Source: Mesostigma viride (Eukaryota; Streptophyta; Mesostigmatophyceae; Mesostigmatales; Mesostigmataceae). Taken from it: a stretch of DNA of 64,000 nt. Within the stretch, counting starts at the first letter, position 1, and the number at the start of each line of letters is the position of its first letter. The stretch is taken from NCBI GenBank assembly GCA_009746045.1, contig RPFO01000288.1, forward strand, positions 1,292,911 through 1,356,910, read 5' to 3'. Both the position numbers and the translations under genes were made by a program. Shown here piece by piece: positions 1-12,500 of this stretch. Under the pieces are notes generated by a model. It saw only the letters and a program-made list of their open reading frames with translations, was not told where the DNA came from and did not search any database.

Positions 1-179
1 TCTCGGATTTGACTTGTATTGCCGAAAGCACGAAGAACATTCTCGTCACATCGAAAATGCCCTCAGTCGCGGACTTGGAATGGCGGGCGCCCTCGGACCT
101 GGATTGGGCGGGGGGGGCCTGGACTTCGCCTGGACATGACTGTCGGAGAGGTCGTGGGTGTAAATTTTGATTTCACCAG
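1..179. other. Unassigned left edge
   Basis: No exon can be defended here. The + strand is G-rich in the middle and has several short open stretches in all frames, none with recognisable features. The stretch ends in a plausible 3' splice site (CAG at 177-179) that opens the first exon I accept for the host gene, so this is probably an intron and possibly part of an earlier exon of the same gene. Confidence 0.3.
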
Positions 180-3100
180 GGAGACGAGTACTTCCTTGAA
201 GATTGGATAGTCAAAGACTCCGCGACAGGTGCGGACTTGGCAAAGGGAGGCTACGTTGCCGGCGCCCAAGAAAATGGTTGGAGTAGCTTGAGATGCTTTT
301 TGATGACGACACCTTTTGCCGACTCGCGTGACACGGATGTAAGCGAACTTTATCGGCGTATGTGTTTTGCACTCGCCGACATTCCGCTGATAACTCAACG
401 AGAGTTCGATTTTCGCGTGGAAACAAAAGCCAAAGCGATTGTATCCGCGTGAAGGCGATTGTGGAGGAGGAGCAGGATTCTCTGTGTGCAGAGTATTTGG
501 AGAGAGTGGCCCCGATGAAGACGAGGAGGTCCGAAATCTATCCTGACACCGGCAACAAGGAGGCAAAGTTGGTGGCCGCCAAAGAAGAGATGTTCGCTCG
601 TGTCGATGAAATGGCGGCGAAAGAGGTTCCGAGAGTTCGCTCGATCGGTTGTTGCAAAACCTGCAGAGAGTGGAACGAGTCGCGGGACAGTCTATATTGA
701 TATGAGTTGCGCCCGCCGGCGTTTCTCTGGTGTTGAATGCCCCCCCTCTACATACACATTATATTGTCTGGACATTCGTATGTAGTGACAATCGTAGTCA
801 ACGTGATTGCCATTCGTTTGTACGTAAAAAGTGGTTATTGAGGAAGTTGCGCCCCAGGGCGTTTCTTTGTTGAATTTTCTTCAAACTTAGCTCGCATAAA
901 TAGATGAAGATGACTTAATAAATGCCAATTTTTTTGAATAATATAAACTACTCGCGGCCCGTATGTTCTGGTTTCGCAGATGTCCAGTCTGACGGTCGAC
1001 ATAAGGGGACGTCCATATCAGGACGCTGTTTTCCGGATTTTTGAGAAGGATCCCGATAAGAAGTGCCGGGATAAGAAATGTAAAAAGATGTCAATTACCA
1101 ACCTCGGTCTGTGTGGGGAACACATCGTAGCTTTCGGAAAGGACATGATTTCCCGTCATTTGCAACAATACGTTGACAACAATTGTGTGGGAGGGGCGCA
1201 GATGGACGTCCTTCTTGAGGATGGAGTGGACGGAGCCAAAAGGGCTGTAATTCGGCTGTCGGAAATGGATGATGACAAAGAGGACGTGAACATTCGCCTT
1301 AGGAGGCACGACGATAACACGGCCGATTGTGTGTTTGGGTCTGGAGGAATGGAGGATGAGAGCCAGGTCTTCCATGATGCCGCGGAGAAGGTGGTTGATT
1401 GGATGATGGGTTGGTCAAATCTTGACGTTCGCATATTCAACCGTCTGACGTCTGATTTCCTTCTTAGGGGAAGTTTCAAGATGGTTGACCGTGCAAGGCA
1501 GTCCAGGAACCAGCTATCCCTTTCCATGGCCAGTCCGATCGCACGCATGATTAAGGAGGGCCCTCTTCCGCGCAACCTTGCCTCGAGATTTCGAAAATAC
1601 CATGAAGGGCTCGACCGAAAATCAGCAGCGATTTCCCATTCGCGAACCACTTATGGGTCGACGGAGTTGGTAACGAAATTTTTTTGCATTTCCTTGCCAA
1701 ATGATTCTTTATGAGGGACATAAGAGTTGTTTGTATAGAGAGTGAATTGACGAAAGTTGCGACGGCGGTCGCATCTTTTAGTGCGTCGTTCTCTTGTTAT
1801 GACTATCTGTTCATTCTGAATTATAACGTTGTTTGTACCTTGACATAATGATGCATTTTTTGTATTGAGTTGCGACGTGGGGCGCATCTTCCTGCTGACT
1901 CGTATGATTTTTCCAATTTTTTTGTTTTGTTGTTGCAGATGGAAAAGGGCGGCCCTACATCGCAGGTGGTCGGCGACTCTCCCCCTAGGGAGGAAGTGTC
2001 TGAAGGGCAACCAGTTCAGGCCCAAGGCGCCTCCTCACAACAGCCTCCTCACAAGCGTGCGAGGTCGGTGACGCCGCCCCAATGGTGGAATCTGGTGTCA
2101 GCTTTGCCGCGGTCACTGGGAAGGATGAGTACCACGTTGGTCGTGAGATGGTGGACGATCCGGTTAAGCGGTCTCAGATTGAGCGGTTTCAGCGACTCGC
2201 GAATGGCACTCGTCAACAGCAATTCGCGCTGTACCAAGACATCCTTAATGACAAACCTGAAGTCGCCAAGGTGCCTTATCTCTCCAAAAACACATTCATG
2301 CCTCGTTTCGAAACCATGCTCTTGCAGGAGCAAAGGTTGGCTCGGTTGGCTCAGAATGCGGCAGAGACAGTAGCCGCCGCGCCCTCCCATGCCGCGCCTG
2401 CCGCAGTAGCCCAAAAGAGGGGGGAGAGTGTGCACGAGTCGGCCGCAGTGCCCTCAACCGCAAGGGATCCCCCCGCGACTTCCAAGCCGGTCGCGACGGG
2501 CGATATGCCCCCGCCGCGGCCAAGGGGAAGGGGGAAGGGGGGCGATGCAGGGGAAGACGATGTTTTCGAAATGACGCAGAGCAATTTGGAAGGTGGCGGG
2601 CCGATCTTCGTAAGTCTCCGCCCATTTAATTGATGTCGTGAAATACAATAAGCATTTTTTTGCAATATTCGCCAGAAATGTCATTTCCGACAACTAAGCG
2701 GATTTTTACTTTCCGTTGAAATGTTCGCAGGGCCGGCAAGAGGATGTGGGTGCAAGAGAAGCCCGCTCAATGGCGGGAAGCACCCAGGTACATGAGTGCG
2801 TCAGATTCCTCTCCGCAGTTTACTTGTAATGAAATGGTTTGCGTGCGTATATCCTTGTTTATTTTTGTAGTAATTTTTTTCTTGTGAATGGACAATCGCG
2901 TTTGCTATTTTTACAGGGAAGTCCTGTCGAGCAGCAAGAGGGCGGTGAGAGGAGGGGAAGTGGATCTTACGGTGGTTCCACTGCAGAGCCGGGGAAGGGT
3001 AAGTTACCGTTGACTTACAAATTGAAAGTTTAGGTTCGTCCTCAATTGACAGAGTTACGACGGCCGGCGTTTCTCTACACTTTTCTTACATTAAAAATCT

Positions 3101-5703
3101 TCCGTTGATAATGTTCTTGCAGGAAGCCGGTCGTCAGGGTGGGGCAAATCTCCAGGGAGAGGGGGCTATCGCTGCCGGTGAGCCTGTGTCAGAGGGCGTG
3201 GTTGGAAGCGACGGCGATACTGCGAAAATGACACGCTTTAAGGAGCAAGCGGATGCTTATAAACTGAGGACGTTGGCAAAGCGGGTTGTGGCCGAGGTGA
3301 GAACGGAAACAGCCCCACCTGAGGTACGGAACCAGATGATGACTCTCCATCAAGTCGCTGAGTTGATCGTGAAGAATGCGTGCGCGCCCGATGGAGCCAC
3401 ACAGCCTGAGGAGATCCCGAGCGCCAAGGCCTTGATAAAGTGGATGCAGGAGAACCTGTTCGAGGGCAAAGGGAAGGAGAGGAAGTGTAAACTGTTGACG
3501 GTGACGGAGAAGGACGCCAAGACTCTGATCAAGATGTTGAAGGAACACGATGCCCGCCGGGACAAGTCTCCGAAGACCGCGAAGGGGTCGAAGAAAGCGG
3601 CTGAAGCAGCAGCGGTTGAGGGGAATGAGGTAAGTCTACCTCTGTTGTGAGGGGGGCTTTGTTCTTGAGGTCCACGTTTCATGTAGGTTGCGACGGCCGG
3701 CGTTTCTTAAGTGTGACACTTACTTCCTTTAGACTAACACTTACTTCCTTTCCTGATTTCGCATCGTTGAGGGAAATGAGCCAAGTGTACCTCTGTTGTG
3801 AGGGGGGCTTTGATCTTGAGGTTTAGGTTTCATCTAGGTTGCGACGGCCGGCGTTTCTCAAGTGTGACAATTACTTTATTCCTTTTGGTTATGCTTTCCT
3901 GATTTTTTCCTATCATTGTTAAGGGGAACGAGGTAAGTGTACCTCTGTTGTGAGGGGGGCTTTGATGTTGAGGTTCAGGTTTCATGTAGGTTGCGACGGC
4001 CGGCGTTTCTCAATCGGCATTTACTTTATTCCTTTTGGTTATGCTTTCCTGATTTTTTCGCATCACTGCAGTACGTGCAGGCCGAAAAAGCGACCCACGC
4101 GGCCATCATGTTCTCAATCAGGCTCGACCAGCACCCGCGCCGCGAGAACATGGAAATAGCTAGTTAACGTGGACTGCTGCCGTCGACGAACACCAGAAGG
4201 GACTCTCCGAAGCACTTGCGACCTACAAGGGGAAGGCGCTGAAGGGAAAGGGGAAAGGAAAGGAGGTGGAGGTTGCGGATGCTCCCGTGTCTCTGCTTGA
4301 GAAATGGGAGAAGTCCCCGGTGTCGCAGGATGATGATGACATCCTGGATGTGAACGATGAGATCGCGAAGGGCAAACGGTTGCGGCAGGAGCTTGCCGTT
4401 CAGCCGCGGGACCTCGATGAGATGTCCAAAGCCTTGGTGCATCGAAATCGGGTGTGGACAAGGAACCTGTTCGTTGGGCCTCAGAAGCTCCTCGCACGAG
4501 ACTTGCATCTGTCGAGAGGCGAGCAGAACGCCACCATTTTTGCCAGTTCGGAGTCCGACTACGGCCACGACAAGCTGGTGATTCCTGTGTGGCGGTACTC
4601 GTTCCAGTTTTTGGCTGACCGGTTCCCCAACACTTTTCATGAGTGGATGAAAAACGAGAACACCCAGCGTCAGGTCGCGCAACTTTTCGGGGAGATGGGG
4701 GGTTACGGACAATGAAGGCTGGCTACGCTCGCGCAATGACTGACAAAGAGATTGATATCTACCTGCGAACGAGCTCGGCGAAGGCGATGGCCGAAGCTGC
4801 TTCCACCAAGGTTCTGACAGGACGGGCCGATGTGCTGGACTCACTTAAGCCCGTGGACGTGAGAAAGGCCGCGCTTTTGGACAGTTTGTGCAAGTCCGCC
4901 TGGGAGATGGCTCCACTCGAGAAGAAGCCACCGTTGCCGCCAGCCATTTGCGGCTTTCTCGTGCTGGACGGGAACCACTTTACCACACTCATCAAATCGG
5001 TGAAATTCGAACTGGTCGCCCCAAATATGACGGTGGACCAAAGATCTGTGTGGTACAAGGCAATGCTGAACGGTTTCATGAAGGCGGAAAAGCTAAGGGT
5101 CGTTGCGCGGGGAGGGAAGGAGCAGGAAGTCACGAAGACCGTGGCCGCGGAGAAGCTGGAGGAGTGGGCAATGGATTGGACGAAATTCGGGGGGTGGACG
5201 TGCAGATGCTCAAGGGTGAGACCATCCTGCCGACCTGGTGGCAGATCCGTGAAGAGAAGGTAAGCCAAGTTGCGACCGCCGGCGTTTCTATAAGTGGTTT
5301 TCTCGTGTTATTTTCAGTATGCCATTAGTTTGGTAACGATGCGACCACCGGCGTTTCTATAAGGGGTTTTCATGTTCCACCTTAGTATGCCATATTTTGG
5401 TCAAGATGCGACCGCCGGCGTTTCTGTCAGTCGTATTCTTGTTCTCAGTTGAGTTGTGCTTATTTGGGAGGACTATCGATGTGTCTCTGCGCGTTGTTGC
5501 CCTACGGCGATGCAGGTTTCCGAACAAGTCGGCAAGATGATCGAAGTTGTCAGGCAGCTCGGGAACGCCATGAACGCCGAGGACACAGCCCAAGCCAAGG
5601 CAACGTGGGGCTCAGCGCTGGGGGATGTGCACCGGGCCTACCAGGCATATGGACCCGTCAAGAGAGGGAAGGGCGTGTCTATCCCAACTCCTCTGTACGG
5701 CAA
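180..5703 (+). CDS. 5' part of an unrecognised multi-exon gene, split by a transposon
   Basis: I do not recognise the product. Exons inferred from splice sites and frame continuity: 180 to about 650-700, 980-1669, 1939-2609, 2731-2787, 2917-2998, 3123 (or 3127)-3629, 4072-5259, 5516-5703. Most junctions keep phase; the 2998/3123 junction works only if the AG at 3126 is used. The protein is rich in Lys, Glu, Ala and Pro, with low-complexity linkers around residues coded at 2350-2560 and 3540-3620, and no signal peptide or membrane segment. Single-base frame breaks occur near 445, 2079, 4164, 4699 and 5191, each repaired by one extra base. The last exon stops at the left end of a 10.8-kb transposon and resumes at 16511. 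It may be a decaying gene, or an intact one with indel errors. Confidence 0.6.
706..5425 (+). repeat. Intronic 21-nt motif, 11 copies
   Basis: Copies start at 706, 846, 1756, 1869, 3054, 3687, 3838, 3990, 5269, 5338 and 5405. The consensus is close to GTTGCGACSGCCGGCGTTTC followed by T. All are on the + strand, all lie in inferred introns (the first is in the ill-defined end of the first exon/intron), and none lies in a well-supported exon. Copies at 3687, 3838 and 3990 belong to a tandem block; the other eight have unrelated flanks, so tandem duplication alone does not explain them. The core GCCGGC is self-complementary. Function unknown. Confidence 0.8.
3615..4070 (+). repeat. Triplicated exon-end/intron block (about 150 bp unit)
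   Basis: Three near-identical units each contain an exon-end-like GGGAA(T/C)GAG, a donor-like GTAAGTGTACCTCTG stretch, a G-rich segment, the intronic 21-nt motif, and an AT-rich run ending near an acceptor. In the middle unit the donor GT is changed to CC (near 3781), so it should not splice. The first unit holds the donor used at 3630; the third copy has an intact donor-like site at 3932. Confidence 0.75.
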
Positions 5704-5735
5704 CCCTACCAGCCATTTAGAATGTACTCCAGCAC
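5701..5735 (+). repeat. Left target duplication CAA and 32-bp terminal inverted repeat
   Basis: CAA at 5701-5703, then the TIR 5704-5735, identical to the reverse complement of 16476-16507. Just inside it, 5736-5747 reads AAGTACATTTTG, the reverse complement of the AAAATGTACT motif repeated in the central palindrome. Confidence 0.93.
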
Positions 5736-5850
5736 AAGTACATTTTGAGTTTTTCCAAGTTTCCTCTTTTTTGCTTGTTTCAAGTTCAGTTCTGCAAAAA
5801 AAGTGTCCCCATGGCCCCTGGATCTCATCTGGAGGTAGTTGAACTAGTAT

Positions 5851-5935
5851 ATGCTACAAAATACTACATTGTACTAGTTTGTACTACTTTGTACTACATT
5901 TTTACTATAATGTACTACATTGAACTACATTTGAA
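5851..5935. repeat. Subterminal GTACTA-rich repeats, left end
   Basis: About seven short imperfect repeats of TTGTACTAC / AATGTACTAC type lie within 250 bp of the left TIR. Such clusters are typical transposase-binding regions in CACTA-type elements; binding here is inferred from position and similarity only. Confidence 0.6.
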
Positions 5936-6665
5936 CAAATTTTAAGGCTGCTATGCAGTTGTCTAGTGTTCCAGACCCTTGAAAAACAGGTTTTGCCGCC
6001 TCTTTCGGCTCCCCGACCCTGCTCGCGCCCAGATTCGCTACACGAAAACTGTCGCAGCCACCGGACTAATGAGGCAATCCTGCCCCCCATTGCGCCTTGC
6101 GATCACATGTAATCAAGCAAGCATGTCATGCATACTGGTGTTGTCATAATTCATCTTGTAGCGATAAGCAAGTATTAAGTGAGACAGCTATATAATCAGG
6201 GACCATAGAAAGCGCCTCACAATCATGACACATGCACATGGCAAAATAGCAACTTCATTGTGGCAAAACTCTTGAAACTCACCAAACATCACCAACCACA
6301 AATTATATTGTTGCCTTTTATTAAGAGAGTTTTGAACAAGGCAAGTTGCAACACCCGGTTTCCAACCATGATGGACTGTGGGCACACATATTCCATGCAT
6401 GGCTATCTTGATGAAAGAGCCCGTGAGCTTTACTCTTAGTTTGCACATGCATAGTCCTAGTTGTCATGCCATTCTTGATGCATGATACATGTATAATCAA
6501 TGCCTGCGCGAAAACATGAGCCACAAAACATATGGTGTAAGACAATGTACAGCATCCTGCAAACATATCGCTCACCTGTGCTCCTTAATGAGCAGCACTT
6601 AACAAGACATCCCACCATGCCTCATAGACCTTGATAAGCATGGCATCGATAGCCAAGCTACTAAT

Positions 6666-9004
6666 CTAGCGCCGTTGCTTCTTCATGGAATACTCCACTG
6701 CTGGATAAGCGGGCTGCAAGTGCACCACGTTCTGCGCGAGAGATGTGACAGGCACCATCGTGATTGATTCAGAGTCGAAGTACTGCTGGTGACCTGCCGG
6801 TGGGGTTAGCACGAAAGCAGTGCCCTGCCCACTGTTACTGTATGTCGAGCGGCTTGTCACTGGAGGTGCATGCCGGTGGTATTCAACCTCAGGGTCCAAT
6901 GCCGTGCGAAGTGTCACGGGAGCTGCCTGCCTGTGGTATCCGCCTCCTGCAGCAGTGTACACCACCCGCTGATCGTCCACATATGTCACAGCCCTGGGCT
7001 GAGCCATGGCTGCATCATAGTGCAGCACCCTCTGGGGACTCGACCGTGTTGAATAATGATGCCCTTGCTGCTCCAGCCCGTGACTGGAGTCACTGGCTGG
7101 AGTACCAGGGACCACCAACGGAGTACGGTACTCGCGCTCCAGTCGCTCCACCCGCTCCCGCAGCTCCTTGACCTCCTTTCGCATGTCAGGGGTAGCGGGC
7201 GCCTCAACTTTTGGTGGTGACTGCTGCGCAGCAACAACCTCCTGCCCCTTTTTCTTCCTGCTCCCCACCGTTGCTGGTGCTGCAGCTGTGCCTTGAAGTG
7301 TGGCCAGCTTTGCATTTATAGCTGCGTGCTCCTGCTCCACCCTGGCCAGCCTCCCCTCAGCTAAGCCAAGCTTCTTGGCCAGAGCGGGCAGCGACTCGAC
7401 AGCCTGGCTCCCCCGCTTTGGCTTGGTGCGACCGCCCCCGAGGATGCTTTTGATATCGGTTTGAGCCTCGGCCATTGCCTCCCTCAAGCCATCATACTCC
7501 TTCTTGACCTCATCCAGAGACGAGCGCAAGTCGGATAAGTCGGCATCACCAGCAGTCACCATGGGAATGGCAGCATCAGCAACCACAGGTGGAATGGCAT
7601 GCTTAGATGCATTGGTGCAAGTGCGAACATGCTTCTCGCGCTTCACTGGTGCATGCTCCTGCTTGACCCTCCCCTTCTTCTCGGGTGGCGAGCCGTAAGA
7701 CTTGTCTGACCTGTTGTCACCGCCATCCCCGCTGCTGTTGTGCGGTGTCATGTCGTCGTCCTGAGTCCCTTCAGCTGCCCTTGAAGATACGGCAGGGGGT
7801 GCACATAGCAGGGGCACCGAGGGGAGTGAGGCAGGAAGTGGTGTGCTTGGCGGCGGCGCTGGGAGTGTGGCAGGGGGTGTAGACGCTGGCACCTTGTAGC
7901 CGACAGCCTGGATGTTGGGCAAGGAGGTGCATACAGGACAAAACAACCCAAGGACATTTTACCATGTGTTTATTTATTTATTATAAAAAGAGCCCAATCT
8001 ATCCACGGAAAAGGCACTTATATCAAAGAGGAAAGCATTCGTGCAAGACTTACACTCCAGCCTTTCTCTTGCGTGCAGGTAGTTTTTAATGCATTGATGG
8101 CAGAGTTTGGGTCATAGAATATTCCCGCGGCGGCTTCCACAGCTTGGGCCACCAGAGAAGTTTCTCGAATTGCCCCATGGGCGCCCAGATCCACTGCCAG
8201 CAACCGCGGCTTACACCACATTGCCGGAAACTGCTTCCCCGGTGATGTGGACGGCAGCGAGTAAAACCCCTGCGAATCGCTCAAAAGGGGCATTACCAGG
8301 CAGAACCACTGCTCCTCTCTATCATTCTTACCCCCCGTACGGACCAGGCCAGCGATTAGGGCCGAGGAGAATGTCGCCACGTCAAGCTCCATTGCAGAAG
8401 CCATGTCAGCGACAGCTGCCTGGCCATCAAACGTGACCAAGTCTCCGATTGCGAATGTGTCGTTCCCAGTTTCGCAGGCGACGAAGATGTCGGGATATCC
8501 CGGCTTTCCGGTTACCTGCCCCTTGCGCACGTCGAGATGAATCGCCTCGGAGAAGCTGGTATACTCTGTCAGCATAGTGGCATCCAGCAAGTACAGCTGA
8601 TTCTCACCATTCTGTCGCCTCACGCCTGCAGGCGTCCCCCCACCGACGTCAATGACGTTGATGACGGCACCTTTGTTTGCCGTCATCTTCGATGCCACCG
8701 CATTCATAGCCATTCTACGCACCCCTAAGTGGCCACCATACTTTACTAGGCATTTGCTGAACACGGGGGCCGAGCTAATAAGGCCACTCCCCGAGGCTGA
8801 CCTAGCATCCTGCGCCATGCGCTCCAACCCAGCGACAGCCCCCCGGCACGGAACAAAACTCTTTCGAAGTCTGGAGTTGTCGCCCAACACCCCCCCTTCC
8901 ACAGCGCTAGTTTCCTTAGCTTTTTCTTCGATCTTTACTTCCTCCAGGTTCTCTACCGCGGCAGGGCAGCCATTACCGACTTCCTCCGCCATGGCAGACG
9001 ACAT
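6666..9004 (-). CDS. Transposon accessory protein with coiled coils (unrecognised)
   Basis: Two exons: 9004-8054 (ATG, 317 codons) and 7907-6666 (413 codons plus stop), joined in phase 0 by a GTAAGT donor and a CAG acceptor; about 730 aa. I do not recognise the N-terminal half, which looks globular. The C-terminal half is Pro/Ala-rich, has a basic nuclear-localisation-like patch (PEKKGRVKQEHAPVKREKH), and three predicted coiled-coil stretches with heptad-like Leu/Ala spacing, the last MRKEVKELRERVERLERE. An in-frame upstream start at 9163 lies in the palindrome arm and is less likely. The gene diverges from the transposase gene across the palindrome. By analogy with two-gene CACTA elements, it may be the DNA-binding or regulatory partner; that role is inference. 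Confidence 0.75.
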
Positions 9005-9080
9005 CGCCGTGATTGCTAACCCCGACTCACGATGAACAGGAACTTTCCCTCTGCCTCCAGGCTGTCTTCTGCGCAGCTTC

Positions 9081-9407
9081 CATGAAATGTACTTCGTGAA
9101 ATGCATTTCGTGAAATGTACTAAGGAACGTGATTGGCCGGCGTTCGCTCGCCAAATCTCGCAAAATGTACTAAGGCACGTGATTGGTCCCGCAAAATGTA
9201 CTAAGGAACGTGATTGGCCGGCGAAGATTCTGTAGGGAATTTTAATTGTTGCAAACAGAATCTTCGCCGGCCAATCACGTTCCTTAGTACATTTTGCGGG
9301 ACCAATCACGTGCCTTAGTACATTTTGCGAGATTTGGCGAGCGAACGCCGGCCAATCACGTTCCTTAGTACATTTCACGAAATGCATTTCACGAAGTACA
9401 TTTCATG
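9081..9407. promoter_or_regulatory. Perfect palindrome (153-bp arms) as divergent promoter
   Basis: Arms 9081-9233 and 9255-9407 are exact reverse complements around a 21-bp spacer. Each arm carries three copies of AAATGTACTAAGG(A/C)ACGTG followed by ATTGG; read the other way this gives CCAATCACGT, a CCAAT box next to an ACGTG core. The core AAATGTACT recurs just inside both ends of the transposon: 16461-16475 (reverse strand) shares GCAAAATGTACT and AAATGTACTTCGT with the arms. The minus gene starts 77 bp and the plus gene 104 bp from the palindrome edges. No target duplication flanks it, so a separate inserted MITE is less likely. Promoter activity is inferred. Confidence 0.8.
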
Positions 9408-9510
9408 AAATGCCGAGGTAGCCATGTCTTCTTGCTTGCAAAATTGTGGCTGTTTGTGCGATTAGTGTCAAGGTCAGGTGTACGTTGAGCTATCCGGACT
9501 AGTGGCCGAC

Positions 9511-12500
9511 ATGGCGGTCGAAACGGAAGGTGTGCTATGGCTTTGCTGGGACATAATCGTGGCTCTCTGCTTCCTGGCTTTCGCTATCATGCTGATGGGA
9601 CACCATGGGAAGCGCAAGTCCGCAGCTGAAATGCTAAGCGGCAGCACCCATGCCGGCAGCCTAGTGACCGACGAGACGGTCGACTGTAAGTGCGGCCACG
9701 AGTGCATGAAGCCCATTAAAACATCACATCTCCAGGCATTGCGGAGCGCCTGGTTTGCGCCCGGGCGGAAGCAAGAGGACAGGAAGGCGGCGATAAAGCA
9801 GCAGCTGCACCAGGGGGGGTACGACGCCATAACGACCATGTCGTCATCTACTCGTCACAAGTTCGTTCATGACGCTGGTTTCCGGTTCGTTCTCGACGGG
9901 GGAGTCAAGGATAAGAACACAGGGTCTGTGACCCCTTTTCACTTTCAGGTTTGCGAGGCGGCATTCAGGCACTGCCTGAAAATTAGCAACCACGTTTGGC
10001 ACTCGTCGGTCCACGAGGTGGCTGATGAGCGCCAAGCGCGAGCCGAGGGACAGCACGTCATAGATGTAAGCGGCCACCATGGCAAGAAGCAGTCTCGCGG
10101 GGGCTGCAAGGAGAGGGGGCTGGAAGCACGGGCGCTTGCGGAGGAGTGGATTCGGCGGTGGTTGGAGCCCGCGGTGCAGAATGACCCGACAAACGGAACT
10201 ACGTTCATTGAGGAGCCATGCAAGCAGACTCTTTTCGCCACTTATGTGAAGGAGAACGAGAAGGAAGCCAACTTTCCCTTCGTGTCTCTCACTCTGTTCC
10301 GGATCATCTTTGAGGAGGTTGTTGCAACCAGTTATGTCCGCGTGGAGAAGTTTCGCACGAAGATCATGGGCGTGTGCAACATTTGCAGCAACATCAACAA
10401 CAACATCAATGCTGCCCGTCACACTGACACTAAACGATGGGAGTATTGGAAGGAGGAACTCGCCAACCACGAAGAGCTTTTTCATGTAGAGAGGAAGGGG
10501 TTTCTTGTCAGGCGCTTTAATGGTAAGAACGGTCACTATCATTCCATGTCCATGGACGCTATCGCTCACATGAGGACTCACATTCCTGCGGCGGCTGAGG
10601 CGCCTAAGGACTTTCTTTCCAAGCGAGACCTGACCGTACCTTACACCCTGATTTGTACGATTGCACACGGGTTGAGGACTTTTTTCTGGGTGGTCGCACC
10701 ATGGGTGATCAACAAGGCTGTGGCTGGTAATTCGGGCAGGATAACTGTCACCATCCTTGTTCGTCACATCATTGAAATCTGCGAGCAACAGTCGTGGAAC
10801 AGTGCCACGGACCCTGAGATAAGGGCTTACGGGCTGCCCAGAATTTTGGTCATGCAGGTGGACGGTGGCGGCGACAACATGAACCGCGAGGTTCTGGGGT
10901 TCGCCGCCGTCCTCATCATGAGAGGACTGTTTGACCGTGTCCGCTTCTGCAGGCTACCCGTTGGTCACACTCATATTGATTGTGATCAACGGTTCGGTTG
11001 GTTCGTCAGGTGGATGAATGGCTTAAAGAACAAGGTGACGGACAGGCCACCTGTGAAACTAATCACATTTGATGATGTGCTGGCGGGCCTTGGCATCGCA
11101 TTTGAGCATTACTACGAGCAGGGCCCGACAAACTCGATGCGCCAACTCAACCCGAAGAAGCCCCAAGCTGCGGTAAGACTTATATTAGTGTGGATGGCTC
11201 TTGATATCATGCTGGATTTCTAGTCTTCTCTATGTGCACACTTCATGTGCAGCCATATAGGTCATCCATGTGTGTTTTAACCATGTTGCATGTGCTACAG
11301 ATATTATGAGCAGTATTTACTAAGTGTGCTGGAGTCGTTGTTGCATGCTTGTTGTTTTTCACATGTTCACGTCTGCATGAACGCATCGTTGATACTAATG
11401 ATTATTCATATTGCATTATTCCTATTGCATGACTGTTCTATTGCTTGCAGATTGTGGACGCCGCACTGGATGTCACAACGTGGCTGAATGGGTGCATCCA
11501 CCGCGACTTTGGCCGGTGGGTGAAATCGATGGACGCATTTCCGAAGAAGCCAGCCGCGGGCGACACCCATGGCGCGGGCGCAGGTGCAGGCGGGGGCGGG
11601 GGCGGGGGAGAAGGCGCGGGTGCGGGCGCGGGCGCCACCCAAGGCGCGGGCGTAGGCGCGGGCGCGGGCGCCACCGCCAACTTGGATGATGAGCCAGCAA
11701 CCGAAGCCGAGAGGGAGAGGCACCGCTCTTCGAAGGTGTTCGATCTCGAAGTGTTTCTAGGGCCGGATATGAACGTGTATGTCCGCTGGCGCCTAGCCGC
11801 ATCAGAAACGTTGGTAAATGCACCGGTGAACAAGTGGCAGCCCACAGGGCCTAACGGCGAGGCTTGTGACGGGGTCACGCCCATTGGGTACACCCCGCAG
11901 GGAGATCCTGTCTATGGGTGCCTCCTCATGGAGCGTGGCAAGGCCCCCAAGGGAAGTCCCGGTCTAGCACCGCTTTTTGAATGGGACGAGGGCGGTGCCA
12001 GGAGACGTACCTGCGCTAGCCTTCACGGCCTCTTTCCCGACATCGTCTCCGCTGAGAAGCAGCAGTTGCTGGACAGATGGTTTGAGCAGGTGCCAAAGTC
12101 CGTGGAGGATGTGCGTGCCAACAACGAGAATCTGTTCGACATCATGGAGCAAAAGCTCAAAGAGCAGCGTGAACTGCAAGCGAACAAGGCGGTACCCTTG
12201 CCGCTGCGATCTGCAGGCGACCAGTCGGTTGCGCGGGCAACACGGGCACTGAGGCTGCCCGTAAACCAAGTCATCTCGCACGTCGCTTGCCCTGCCCGCG
12301 AGATTCAAGCGCAGATCAACCGCGCATGTGCGCCCGCTGCGCGAGGGAGCACATCAACGGCAACGCCCGCTTTGCGCACACTGATTTCTGGCAGGCACAC
12401 CTTCAAGGTGAATGGAAGCCTCATACGACGCGGCGACCTACTCGTTGTTAAGCGGCCAGCCGTCACCTGCGGGCAGGGAATGCCGTGGGCACCACACATG

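Noticed and set aside
9844-10788. 314-codon open frame antisense to the transposase gene
   Set aside because: Shadow of a conserved coding exon; no recognisable motif and no independent support.
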